The position numbers and the translations under genes are program-made. A stretch of 64,000 bases of DNA, from contig CM040753.1 in the NCBI GenBank assembly GCA_022829145.1, forward strand, positions 10,423,884 to 10,487,883. Reading direction: 5' to 3'. This document shows, piece after piece, positions 52,493-60,600 of this stretch. Source of the stretch: Albula goreensis. Taxonomy: Eukaryota > Chordata > Actinopteri > Albuliformes > Albulidae. The notes under the pieces are model-generated. The model was not told the DNA's origin, made no database searches, and saw only the letters and a list, made by a program, of their open reading frames with translations. Each line of letters begins with the position of its first letter. Position 1 is the stretch's first letter.

Positions 52493-54667
52493 ATGCATGC
52501 GGGTTTGTGTCAAATACTTAACTGCACTTCTACATCAAACAGTTGAGGCATAACAGTTAGAATTAAATGCATCTTCACAGCCAGGCAGAGCAGTTAAAAA
52601 GTCCTGCAATTATGAAGTGATTTAAAGCACTGGGCATTGTGCGAGGCTCCCCTTTGAGAAGTGTGACTTGATGAATGCAGCAGGCGCGCTGAATAAGTAA
52701 AATTAACATTTATAGTCTCTGCTTAAAAGCAAAAAATTTAAACACTTAACCTTTAACATCATTCATTCTTTTTTGGGTGCTGAGATGGTCCATTGGCCAG
52801 CATGGGCCCCGGGGCATTTCCTCTCTGGCCCGACCCACCTCAGAACAGTGGGCGGCCCACCTACAACCCAGAGTGGGGATTAGCAGATTACACGCTGCCT
52901 GGAAGGAGGAGGGCTCTTGCCTGGCGGGCTTCCCCTGCTGCCTCACCTTTGAAGTGTCTTTTCCCATAAGCACGGACAATAGGCCACCGTCAAAGCACCG
53001 TTTCCCAAAGGCACAGCACCTTCCTTGTAGGTCCTGTCCATTGAATGGGACAGCCGTGTAGGTTGGGCATTAGCATGAGAAAAACCTCCAGCATCACAGT
53101 GAAGGCTGAGGTTTTAGTCACAGTGGGAGAGGACTGGACGATGGCCAATGAGAAACCACCTTCATGACCTTATCGAAAGAGATGAAACTGCAATAACTGG
53201 AATGGTTCCGGAGGTACTGGAGATCTTAACCTTGGGCTGTTATGAAGCAATAACCATAACGAAAATGAATAGTGACTTGAGCTCTTTTGCAGCTTGTTAA
53301 TACTACTAAATAAAGCTGCAATGACAAGCGGACTCCACAATGTATCATTGCAATATGGAAGGGCCTCTTGGTGTGGAGGAAAGAAAATGGTAGGTTACAC
53401 ATTCAGAATTCAACAACCAGTGTGTGATCAGAAACAGATAGGGTTTGCCACAATATGGCTGAAGACTTACTTTCCTTCTCCTCCAATGAGTGATCATTGG
53501 GTTTTTAAAAGTCTGAATTTCATGTCTTTCACTCAATTCCCCCTGCACTTTTGGTTGTGCATTTCACTCTATTCTCCCTGAGCTTTTTGGTTATGTTCAT
53601 TTTGCATAGAAAAGAAATAAAAAAAAAAAACTATAAACATCTAACACTGTAGAGCTATGGTCGAATGTGCTTCAATACAGTCTCTAGCAGCCATACTTAC
53701 AGGGCATAATACTAGCATTGTTTTCTTTGGTAAGCTTGATAGCTGGCCAACATCAGTCAAGTTTTTATTAGTTGAAACAGACAAGAGGTGGATGGCTGGA
53801 ATAACATATTATGTAAATATGACTTCTGGTGCATTTACATGTAATCTCATATTACTGTGAATCAAACAGTTCATGTAATATGAAACAAAGTCATCATGGA
53901 ATAATAATGGCACATTCTGTTCTACACGCTTGGAAGTGAACAGCAGGGATCCCCTATCATTAAATAAAAACACTACAGCTGCAGTCCAAATAAAAACATT
54001 ATTTATTTTAATTTTCAATTGGAATGTAAAATATGTATCTACCATGGGAGCTCTGTTTTTCGCACGCATACATCTCTGAAAACTAGTATCAAAATAAACG
54101 TGCACTCTAACCAATTACACAACAGTATTATGTTACATTTTCTGACATGCTACATAGAAAAACTATTTTACCTCAGAGTATCAGTCGTTACCATTGTCCA
54201 AAATAGATTTTTCCATGCCTCAGCTTGTTTACACTTGGTTATTGTCACTCTGCCTTTGCATATAAATGAGATTCTTATTGTGAAATCAAGAATTTGCTTT
54301 TCCTTGCATGTCTCTACTAAGCTGTCCATCACTGAGACAGGCAACCTTTTCTCTCACGATCCCCTGTTTGTATGGAAGCTGGCATTCCAGCTATGCCTTA
54401 TTTGGGAGAGGTCTGAAAACACCCACAGAGCAGCCAATCGACTGGCAGCCAACTCGCACGGCTTAAGCCTCTGAGCCCAGGGCTCCCGCGTCTGCTTAAC
54501 ATGGTCGCAGCGTCTTTCGGCTGGACCAGCGCAGCCGGGGGTCCGAGAATTCAGACTGGAAAACAGACCGAGGCTTGTGCCTCACCGTCAGGGAGAGGAG
54601 AGGCCAGGTCGTCAAGTTCAAACGCCAGGGATTCGGTGTGAGGAGACCCATAGGGTTTGCTGCGCAT
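31186..54667 (-). CDS. arhgap29: arhgap29 gene (F-BAR/C1/RhoGAP protein)
   Basis: Rho GTPase-activating protein 29 (PARG1 family), which stimulates GTP hydrolysis on Rho (mainly RhoA) and in mammals acts downstream of Rap1/Rasip1. The model gives about 1290 aa with the short form of exon 41212-41361 and both candidate 5' exons, against 1261 in human. Approximate residue order: N-terminal F-BAR-type coiled coil (90-430), Ser-rich spacer (480-620), C1 zinc domain (635-685), RhoGAP (about 700-900) with GIYRVNG arginine finger, disordered tail ending EHREAHFV. Diagnostic matches to ARHGAP29 rather than ARHGAP45 are NEENKQNLFSEIFASIDTLA, DFLMGDVDS and PVERLL..NERN; some RhoGAP residues look ARHGAP45-like. 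The 3' 21 exons are firm and the start is uncertain. It sits head-to-tail upstream of abca4, as in human. Confidence 0.93.
32205..32313 (-). CDS. arhgap29: arhgap29 exon, QSAKVYKRHSS
   Basis: 109 nt, acceptor GATTTACAG, donor CCTG|GTCAGT. Encodes QSAKVYKRHSSIIPSTHLLD then EVKEVKPMTDVLEFAP. Frame fits both neighbours. Confidence 0.87.
32430..32754 (-). CDS. arhgap29: arhgap29 exon, RhoGAP C-terminal half (GC donor)
   Basis: 325 nt encoding VTEKADENKMTASNLGIIFG, PTLIKPRQTDAEVSLSSLVD and LIVELLIRHYHKIF, then a linker. It contains the conserved NKMTASNL..FGPTL RhoGAP motif. The donor is GAG|GCAAGT, a GC-AG intron: the nearby GT would break frame with the QSAKVYK exon. Confidence 0.93.
33201..33409 (-). 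CDS. arhgap29: arhgap29 exon, RhoGAP middle
   Basis: 209 nt encoding LPEPLILFRYYNDFIGLAKE, ELNRVIFKIKDLLRQLPSAH and YKTLQFLIEHLHR. Conserved KLYLRQ/LPEPL junction with the preceding exon. Confidence 0.95.
33500..33637 (-). CDS. arhgap29: arhgap29 exon, RhoGAP arginine finger
   Basis: 138 nt beginning GIYRVNGAKSRVEKLCQAFE and ending HDISNVLKLYLRQ. The Arg of GIYR (codon 33628-33626) is the catalytic arginine finger, so the GAP should be active. Confidence 0.95.
33785..33973 (-). CDS. arhgap29: arhgap29 exon, C1 end to RhoGAP start
   Basis: 189 nt encoding CSLACHKKCLETLAIQCGHK, KLQGRLHLFGIDFAQATKNN and IIKKCTSEIENRALNIK. The acceptor TTTATAG at 33975-33974 is preferred over the inner CTCTAG because it restores CSLAC of the C1 zinc site. 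Confidence 0.94.
34177..34340 (-). CDS. arhgap29: arhgap29 exon, C1 domain start
   Basis: 164 nt encoding GLSEIVTETASSPGPFRNAQ, MSKAAQTHKLRKLRAPSKCR and ECDSLVVFHGAECEE. The His and Cys ligands (H..CRECD...CEEC) belong to the C1 zinc finger. Donor GAG|GTAATC. Confidence 0.95.
34445..34555. repeat. 44-bp minisatellite, 2.5 copies
   Basis: Unit starts at 34445, 34489 and 34533 (partial), each beginning catacatacatgcat and containing gaacattgataaatacatg. The two full copies look identical. Lies in an arhgap29 intron. Confidence 0.9.
34649..34747 (-). CDS. arhgap29: arhgap29 exon, Ser/Pro linker
   Basis: 99 nt encoding GDFKRRLPRTPSTGTMSSAD then DLDDREPPSPSDN, almost identical to the human DFHRKLPRTPSSGTMSSADD block. 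Acceptor CTCCTTAG, donor AATG|GTGAGT. Confidence 0.94.
35687..35815 (-). CDS. arhgap29: arhgap29 exon, Ser-rich spacer
   Basis: 129 nt encoding LRNQGPFRPWATGSQGGGMC then SDSESAGGSSESRSMDSPTA. It matches the human SDSESTGGSSESRSLDS block. Confidence 0.92.
35816..37332 (-). other. arhgap29: arhgap29 intron (1.5 kb)
   Basis: AT-rich intron with no recognised exon or repeat. Confidence 0.8.
37333..37493 (-). CDS. arhgap29: arhgap29 exon, Ser-rich spacer
   Basis: 161 nt encoding LSFTKRSMSSSSHGNLSQMS, VTSGDFHSADEVESPVRPGK and IGERRSNSSTDIQ. It contains basophilic kinase-type sites (KRSMS, RRSNS). Frame agrees with both neighbours. Confidence 0.9.
37494..38650 (-). other. arhgap29: arhgap29 intron (1.2 kb)
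   Basis: No recognised feature. Confidence 0.8.
38651..38841 (-). CDS. arhgap29: arhgap29 exon, end of F-BAR
   Basis: 191 nt encoding VTVNWFQMQQAQVVSLPVNY, QSLCENAKLYEPGQQYSEFV and KSLPKDSSRVESF. It matches human LYDPGQEYSEFV. Donor CAGT|GTGAGT. Confidence 0.94.
38984..39121 (-). CDS. arhgap29: arhgap29 exon, F-BAR helix
   Basis: 138 nt encoding AEEANDHFKACIADVGVKRV, ELANGKSEILTQIRELVFQC and DLTLKA (human LRTLVFQCDLTLKAV). Confidence 0.94.
39522..39689 (-). CDS. arhgap29: arhgap29 exon, F-BAR coiled coil
   Basis: 168 nt encoding QEADSALKKARLLQAQRREE, YEKARFSTSRAEEEQLGAGG and KQLEKRRRLEEEALQK, a charged coiled-coil helix. Confidence 0.94.
39773..39798. repeat. (CA)n microsatellite
   Basis: Dinucleotide run in an arhgap29 intron, upstream (gene sense) of the coiled-coil exon at 39522-39689. 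Confidence 0.9.
40199..40279 (-). CDS. arhgap29: arhgap29 exon, F-BAR
   Basis: 81 nt encoding PLLARKNELDKRRKEIKEQW then QREQKKM (human PLLGRKNEMEKQRKEIKELW). Acceptor TTCTCTAG. Confidence 0.94.
40456..40566 (-). CDS. arhgap29: arhgap29 exon, F-BAR
   Basis: 111 nt encoding EYMPFREIYVSAFKNDIEYS then QLLLQTAAALQSNKFIQ (human FMPLQSLFTNALLNDIESSHLLQQTIAALQANKFVQ, shown for register only). Acceptor ATTGCGAAG, donor CAG|GTAAGA. Confidence 0.93.
40792..40856 (-). CDS. arhgap29: arhgap29 exon, F-BAR
   Basis: 65 nt encoding IECAKSFAKMAESAKTLAGQ plus Q. Short, fixed by phase and similarity to the human ESTRNMVKLAEATR segment. Donor CAG|GTAATT. Confidence 0.9.
41212..41517 (-). CDS. arhgap29: arhgap29 exon with in-frame 5' extension
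   Basis: The constitutive part (41212-41361, acceptor GTCCGCAG) encodes GPPPPPARAEEVDEALLIND then ALLYAKAWSKYTKDVLAWVE and KRLNL, the start of the F-BAR core. A longer form reaches acceptor CCGCTTAG at 41519-41518 and adds 52 codons (APKVTGALLSLVRPLSQ ... LRRRSLTFSEFSDV), in frame with the same upstream exon. The added part has no counterpart that I know in human ARHGAP29. ATG codons at 41427 and 41413 could instead start a short isoform. Confidence 0.85.
41280..41480. promoter_or_regulatory. CpG-rich segment inside arhgap29
   Basis: Densest CG dinucleotide run in the gene (GCC/CGG-rich), overlapping the exon extension and two in-frame ATGs. It is either coding bias of a Pro/Arg-rich exon or an internal CpG promoter. 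Not decided from sequence. Confidence 0.3.
41931..41991 (-). CDS. arhgap29: arhgap29 exon, SFENLSVES
   Basis: 61 nt encoding SFENLSVESGTSVPEKDDLA (human SFENVSVESVDSSSEK). Acceptor GTTCCAG, donor GCAG|GTAAGA. Joins in frame to either acceptor of the next exon. Confidence 0.91.
42193..42265 (-). CDS. arhgap29: arhgap29 exon, DFLMGDV
   Basis: 73 nt encoding VSDFLMGDVDSGSALGLPET then RRSR (human NFLMGDVGND). Acceptor TCCTGCAG, donor CGG|GTGAGC. Confidence 0.91.
42587..42683 (-). CDS. arhgap29: arhgap29 exon, NEENKQNLFSEI
   Basis: 97 nt encoding VNFKEVNEENKQNLFSEIFA then SIDTLAFTFGNV, near identical to human. Acceptor TTTTTGCAG, donor GT|GTAAGT. Confidence 0.95.
42684..47492 (-). other. arhgap29: arhgap29 intron (4.8 kb)
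   Basis: No supported exon. Contains T18 at 43326-43343, a GC-rich island at about 44085-44230, and a degenerate GT-rich tract at about 45645-45715. The forward open frame near 46945-47364 is AT-rich chance sequence. Confidence 0.75.
47493..47636 (-). CDS. arhgap29: arhgap29 exon, N-terminal region
   Basis: 144 nt encoding DSQDCLHRLVHERLGELLRV, LKAVIGKHQTLNSVDILSAA and GTVIAKVKG, matching human RLEELLRVLKSIMNKHQNLNS. Acceptor GTTTTCAG, donor AAAG|GTGAGT. Starts with two bases of a codon, so a coding exon must precede it. Confidence 0.93.
47637..49659 (-). other. Non-coding stretch upstream of the first firm arhgap29 exon
   Basis: About 2 kb with no recognised exon or repeat family; presumed intron. 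Confidence 0.65.
49660..49737 (-). CDS. arhgap29: arhgap29 candidate N-terminal exon
   Basis: 78 nt open in the one phase compatible with the next exon (two bases in, one base out). Encodes EVVENGLIQKELDVGGLMTT then QHRRCT. Acceptor TGCACAG is poor in pyrimidines; donor ACAG|GTGACT is acceptable. No resemblance to the human N-terminus that I can see. May be fish-specific or fortuitous. Confidence 0.3.
50808..50857 (-). other. Cryptic exon-like segment
   Basis: 50 nt flanked by a good acceptor (TGTGTTTCAG) and a strong donor (CAATG|GTAAGG). Open in one frame (IYETVGAVFVIYLCRQ) but its phase does not fit the arhgap29 exons on either side, so if real it would be a 5'UTR exon or part of a non-coding RNA. 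Confidence 0.2.
52444..52491. repeat. (GT)24 microsatellite
   Basis: Perfect dinucleotide run followed by gcatgcatgc. Confidence 0.96.
54586..54667 (-). CDS. arhgap29: arhgap29 candidate first coding exon
   Basis: ATG at 54667 opens 27 codons (MRSKPYGSPHTESLAFELDD then LASPLPD) ending at a good donor GACG|GTGAGG. An in-frame stop lies just upstream. Phase fits both the exon at 49737 and the one at 47636. Composition (Ser/Pro, then acidic) looks coding and the locus is GC-richer than its surroundings. Start context is weak and I recognise no homology, so confidence is limited. Confidence 0.4.
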
Positions 54668-57600
54668 CAAATTCCCATTTTCTTAGCTGCATTTCTTCCA
54701 CTTGGCCATATCCGCAGCTGTTTGCTTGCCTCACACAGGCCTGCATTTTGAAAGCTCGTACAGATGATGTGGAACAGCAACAGAGGGGTATCAGAGAATG
54801 CACATGCTTCAGAGCGCACACAATCAGGGCCCAGAGATAAACATCTTTATCTCTGAGCAAGCACACCAGACAAAACAGAGGAGGCTGTTACAGGAAATGG
54901 TTGATAAATGAAATAAAGGGTAACAACAGCACTTATCAGTGCTTGGGATTGTGCGGCACGGTCATAAAGGGTAGCTGCTTTGGCAAGCACTCTTTTCCTT
55001 CTGTTTCATGAATGATTTAACAATGGTAATCAGGGATGGCTCTGTTTAGCCAGACTTCTCTCTGCCAGAGTGGAAGATGCGATTATGACATGCGCTAGCA
55101 GCTCAGTCGGCCTGGAACATCTCCATCTCGCAACCGCTGAAACTACAAAGGGTCGGCCTCATTGAAAAACCCCTCCAAACAATGCAGGTTCAGGGCCTGT
55201 GACAAAATAATTCTATCACAATTATGGATCAAGGAGCACACTTGATATTTATTTCAGGGTGCACACAGATGAGGCATGTCCAACGTTACGTAAAGGGGGA
55301 TCTTGCATCAGCTCCCGCCCAGTCCCACAGGAAGGGACACCCCACAGTTACCCGCCCCCGCCCCGCAACGCCACCCCCTCCCCGAGCCCCCTGCTGGCCA
55401 CGCCCAACCCTGGGAGGTCACAGGCAGCATCGGCCCAGCCACGCTTCACGCTCAGTCTGTTCATGTTGTGTTTACCCTACATCAAACAGGGGGACCCTTT
55501 TTACTTTACCCATGAGCGCTTTAGCATAATTATGCACAACTGACAAAGCCACTGGCCACGCCCCCTCTTGTCTGCAGTCGATGGCTGCCTGTGAGTTTTG
55601 AGCTTGTTTTGAGTGGCCCACCTATTCTGAACATTCCATGGTGCCAGATGATCTTAAATTCAGGTACCAGTAAATAGGTATTACTAAAGAAAGGCATTTT
55701 TACCTCAGCCAATGAGAGAGTGTGAGTTTTAGTGCATTGTTGTATCGTGTTTTTGTATTTTATACAAAATACTTATGTGTTCAGCTCTTGCTGTGTTACT
55801 GTAAAGCCGTTTTCTTGACTATGCATCTCCCCTAGAGAAAAAAAACACATCTTGACTCTTTGAGGACATCAACCAATGGGGTTATACTTGCATATTGATC
55901 TTACACTGGAGACAACTGCAGCATCACACATACCAGGTTAATACCAGGAAAAATCACAAAAGTACACTTGATTTGTTAGAATGAAGGTGCCAATGATTTA
56001 ACACTGGAAAGATATACTGTTACCCCTTTCACTGAACTGTATGAAATAAGTAATCTAGTATACCTTGTAAACTAGACTAAAGAGTACATAAATGATTAAT
56101 GATTTCCTTTCGAACTGTAAAAACATGCAATTACAATACATTATTAAGCATTTTTAAGAATAAATCCATTGCATTTCTGATTGAACAGGAATTCAATTAT
56201 CACTGTAAACAACATCATAAGCATTTCTGCATTTCTAGACAGCTTTAATCCCAGAATCTGAGTGGTACATAAGGTGGGGGAGGGAAATTGAGCCCTCCAA
56301 ACTAATCTCTAAATTCGCCGTCTTGGTTTTAGACTATTAATCTGGGGTTGGGGGAATGGGAAGAGAGGGTGGATACTGAGAACCTAAACTAATCTATGAG
56401 TACATTACCTCTCCTGACTTAAGATTTTCAAAGCCACAATTCAAAAGCTTACCCTGCACATATTTATATGTATGATCAGCGTGGCCATTTGGGTGCTTTA
56501 TTATTGGTCTCCTTGATATCTGCATCGTATACACAAAACCGTCGCATTTCAAAAACCGCATGACATTATTGTCTGTCGCTGCACTCTCTGCTAACAACAA
56601 CAACAGGTGGTGTAATTGGCCTGTCTGAGCCTGTCTCTGCTCTCCGTCTCATGAGACCCCCTCTCTGTGCCCGGGTGATTCACCAATGACACACACACCG
56701 GGGGCGGGTTCTGCCCCCACCTAACCCACACAGGGGCCCGTACCAGCGGAGTCGTCTCCAACTGAGCACTGCACTCAGCTCTCTCCTGCCTAAGACATTC
56801 CACAGATCCCCCCCACCCCAACCCCTACCCCCACCCACAGGCTGCATTACTCATCTTCTCCAGTCATCTGGGTGATACTAGCACTGCCGGACCAGGCAGG
56901 GACAGCTTCCAGCAGTTCCCACACTTGACCTGAGGTCACTTAATGGGCACATTGGGAAATTCTTATCTTTGAACTGAGACAAGTTTTTTTGCCATTTTAG
57001 TCTTTATTCTTTTATTCTCTCTCTGTTATAGCGATATCTTAAAAAACAAGTCCGAGTCTTGGGTCTGGAGAGCCACAGGGTCTTCTGGTTTTTGTTGCTG
57101 ACCCCTGTTATAAAGGAGATTATATGAAAAAATGATGTGCAAACTAACAGTCTAAGGCATGAGTTAAGATTCTAGGCACAAGTAGCATATGCCTGTGAGA
57201 ATGCTGGCATATTTCATTTTAAACAAGGTGTCCAGGAAAAACTCACACAAGGTTGATTGAGGCCCTGTTTACAGAAGACTGAGTCACTGAGAGAATGACT
57301 ACTGCTGTGGTCAGAAGTCCTCTCTAAAAACCATCGTTCTCTCATAACTGCAGACTTTTCAATGTGGATTTTCAGTTTTTCCACGACAACCTGCCAAACT
57401 ACATGGTCCTTGAATAATGTGAGTGGCAACAGGTAGGCAAAAGCTCGAGCATGACAAGCTTCTTTTCCCAAATCTTCTTTCTCAAAATGAGTCTGCTGGA
57501 CTCCAGAGTCAATGTTTGGCAGGCTGTGGGAGCAAGAAACATGGTTTTGGCTCTGGGAGGGTTTCACTGGAGCTCAATAAACAGCATTGTTTGCAGGCCT

Positions 57601-60600
57601 GGGCTTAGCAGACATGTAGCACTATTTGTGAGGTCCAGCATGTCCACACAGGGAGGTCAACATCATCAAAGGCTCAAGGCTTGTCATTCTCCCCAGGCAG
57701 GATTTTGGGTCTATAACAAGCCACGTTAGTCAACAGGATTATCCATTTCTTCCAGGATGCCAAAATGTAGCCAACACATCAAAAGTCACTGCTGCTAACC
57801 CATCCTTCTTTCCTCAGACTAATGGCTCTCCTGGCTGTCGTCAGTTCACCATGTCGTTTCAACATACTTAAAACACCACAGGAAGGGGCCTTTGAACATG
57901 AAAATGAGCAGAAATAGCCATCAGCAACAATAACATGAGTAACACGCTAGGAAGATGGGTCTAGCATAACAGTGGGTGTTGTGTCAATACATTACATCAG
58001 TGATGGTACAAACAACCCCCTAAGCATCAGAGCCCTGTAATGCTCACAGAGACAGGGTGATATAGCGAGGGGCCGCGGTTTTTCTCCGCTTTTTACATGC
58101 TTATTCACGGTTATAAATTTGCCAAACCCACACAATCCCACCACCATGTTGGAGCTCCTCTCTAGGGGCTACCCAACTGTTCCGCTCTCACTAGAACAAA
58201 TTTCCCGGGCTGCGGCATGGCCCATAACCATAAATCCGTCCTCCAGGAGACGCACCCAACAAGAGGCCCACAAAAGCATCCTTCAGGTTTCAGAAGAAAA
58301 AGAGGAGAAAAAAAACAAACCTACAAATCTCTTCCTTAAGTGTGGTAGGCAATTAAACCACGGACAAGATGTAGGCCTGCCAAAAAAAGCGCCACCCGCA
58401 GCATGCAAGTGTTTCGGGTCTGGGCTTGTAAAATAGTCCGTTTTATTTTATTTGTTCTACTCAAGATGACTCCTCAGCAACATATGGGTGCTAAGGATCG
58501 TGTATAGGCAGGATCGTGTGCCCATTTTCTATAATTTTTTAATTTTATTTAACTTTCATTTAGGGTTTCCCCACTGAGAAAACATAAGTTCTTGTACAGC
58601 GATTACTTTGGGGGTATGGTATCATTTATCTACCACCACTACAATCGTTCACACTAGCCTACACATGACCTGTGAAACCCCCCCAATAGTACTTACTGAG
58701 TGCTAAATAGGTTAACTCATATCTAGTATGATCTTTATTATCTCATTTAGGCTCAAGGCCATTTTAACTCAAGGCCTTAAAATAAGCTGTAAATCTTACA
58801 TTTTTTAATTCAACTGTCAACATTTGTTCACAAATATTACTTACAACAATATTACTTGAGTAAGACTGCTATGCTTTTTATCGGCAACAACAGTTCGGTG
58901 AGTTACTTTTCATGACTGCTGAATTCAAGTGAAGATAAAAATGAACACCAGTAGTTGATTGTGAGCCCAAATTAAGGGCAAAGGTTGTTTGAACCACAGC
59001 CATGGTCTTTTCCTTTTCTTTGTAGATACAGGCAATTACATGAGTGAGTGTCTTCCATGTTTTTTAGCTTTTTATCTGCCCTTTTGTCTTTTTTCCCCTT
59101 TTCTTTTCTTGTATCCTGTGGGTCTTTGCCCTCTTCTTAAATCCCCTGCTTCCATACCCAGTGTCCTGCCTCTCCATCCTTGAAGGGTAGTCAGCGTGTG
59201 ATAGAGTGGGCAGGGATTCCCCACAACAATCAATTTATGTAATTAGCCACCACCCACCCCACCCCAAGCTCCTTCTCACGAAAGTAGACTTCCTCCCTCA
59301 AAGGCTATCAGGCAAGTACAGCCGAAACATTCAGAAACAGTGATGAACCCTATTCATACTGAAGTTCAAATCAGGCGCGAAACCATACCTTTTCATTTAA
59401 AAGTGGTTTGAGTGTGATGCCTGATCTCCACCATTATGTTTGATTGATTTACAGAAGCCGTAAATGTAGATGGGCTACAGGAACCCATATAAGGACCGTT
59501 TTGTGACTGGCTGAACCTCTTTACTGGCATTCTCAAAGGGAGCGATCAACCAAACAGAGAACAGCTACAGCCGGAGAAGTCAAAAACATCAGGGAAAAGA
59601 CAGAGGAAGTTAATTTTAGACTCTGATGAAGGGTTATTTAAACCACAAATCACTAAACTGCATTCAGGTTCTCCCAGAGGGCTATCAGCTTAACCAGTTT
59701 CCCACAAGTTTTGGCATTATTTAAAAAAAAAAGTTCTCTCCCAGGCTGTGCACATTTTCAAAAAACAATGAAAGAAAAAAAAAATCATACATACAGGACA
59801 CTGTATTTGCCCAGACTATGTGGTTATTAGCTGAGGCTTGTTTACAGTGTTTCCTGCTAAATAATTTTTATTCATTATTCATGTGAGATTTTTTTTTTTT
59901 TACATGAGATCTGACCACAATAACAAGAGATCTGTTTGCAACAGAATGTGACAGCCGCACTAGCTACTACAGTACTCCTATGTTGATTGTTTAACGCTTC
60001 CAATTCCAGCTCTACTATACCCGCAGGCATTTGTCAAAAGGCGAAGTACGGCTTGCATATTTTTAGTTTTTCAAAATGTATTTAATGCACCTGACATGTG
60101 TATTAGAATGTTGTTGGCCTTTAGAAAAGTTATACTTCAGCATTTGGACAAAATGACGGACTATCTTCACATTCTTTTGTGGATATCATTTTGCTGGCAA
60201 TTTAAGTAAATACACGCACACACTAATTTTACCTTCTGGTAGTTTAATGCTCAAAATGATCAATTTCAACTGTTGCCACTGTGCATCCTTTTCCCTGAGG
60301 TCCCAGTTCAGAAGTCTGGCAGTTGTTACAAGTGTTACAATAACAAAGATGTTTCAATGGAAGTAAGACTGATTTTATACTGCTCCACCAGCAGCCAGCA
60401 ACTGGTGAGTGGCTACAGCTCACAGCCCCACAGCAGCAGTTGTGAGCAGAGTTTTTAACACAAACATAAACAATGCTACCAGTGGGGGGTACAGTAGTGC
60501 TGTTCAACTGATTTTGGTTGATTCTGATTGGGCTTTAATACTGTTGTATTAATACTGATACAACAGCACCTACAAACCCAGAGCGCTAGCTAGTTAGACA

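Larger units (their letters stand above)
49738..54585 (-). other. Long non-coding stretch, presumed arhgap29 intron
   Basis: About 4.8 kb. It holds A- and T-runs (about 50116-50147; 50244-50267), a (GT)24 microsatellite (52444-52491) and a possible non-coding exon (50808-50857). Otherwise nothing recognised. Confidence 0.65.

Noticed and set aside
54019-54474. 151-codon forward open frame
   Set aside because: AT-rich, low-complexity composition, no domain, no splice context; chance frame in non-coding DNA.
57214-57567. 117-codon minus-strand open frame
   Set aside because: No homology recognised, no fitting splice sites or phase with arhgap29; treated as chance.
60541-60566. Short inverted repeat ctgttgta/tacaacag
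   Set aside because: Eight-base stem with a 10-base loop; expected by chance in 64 kb of AT-rich DNA.
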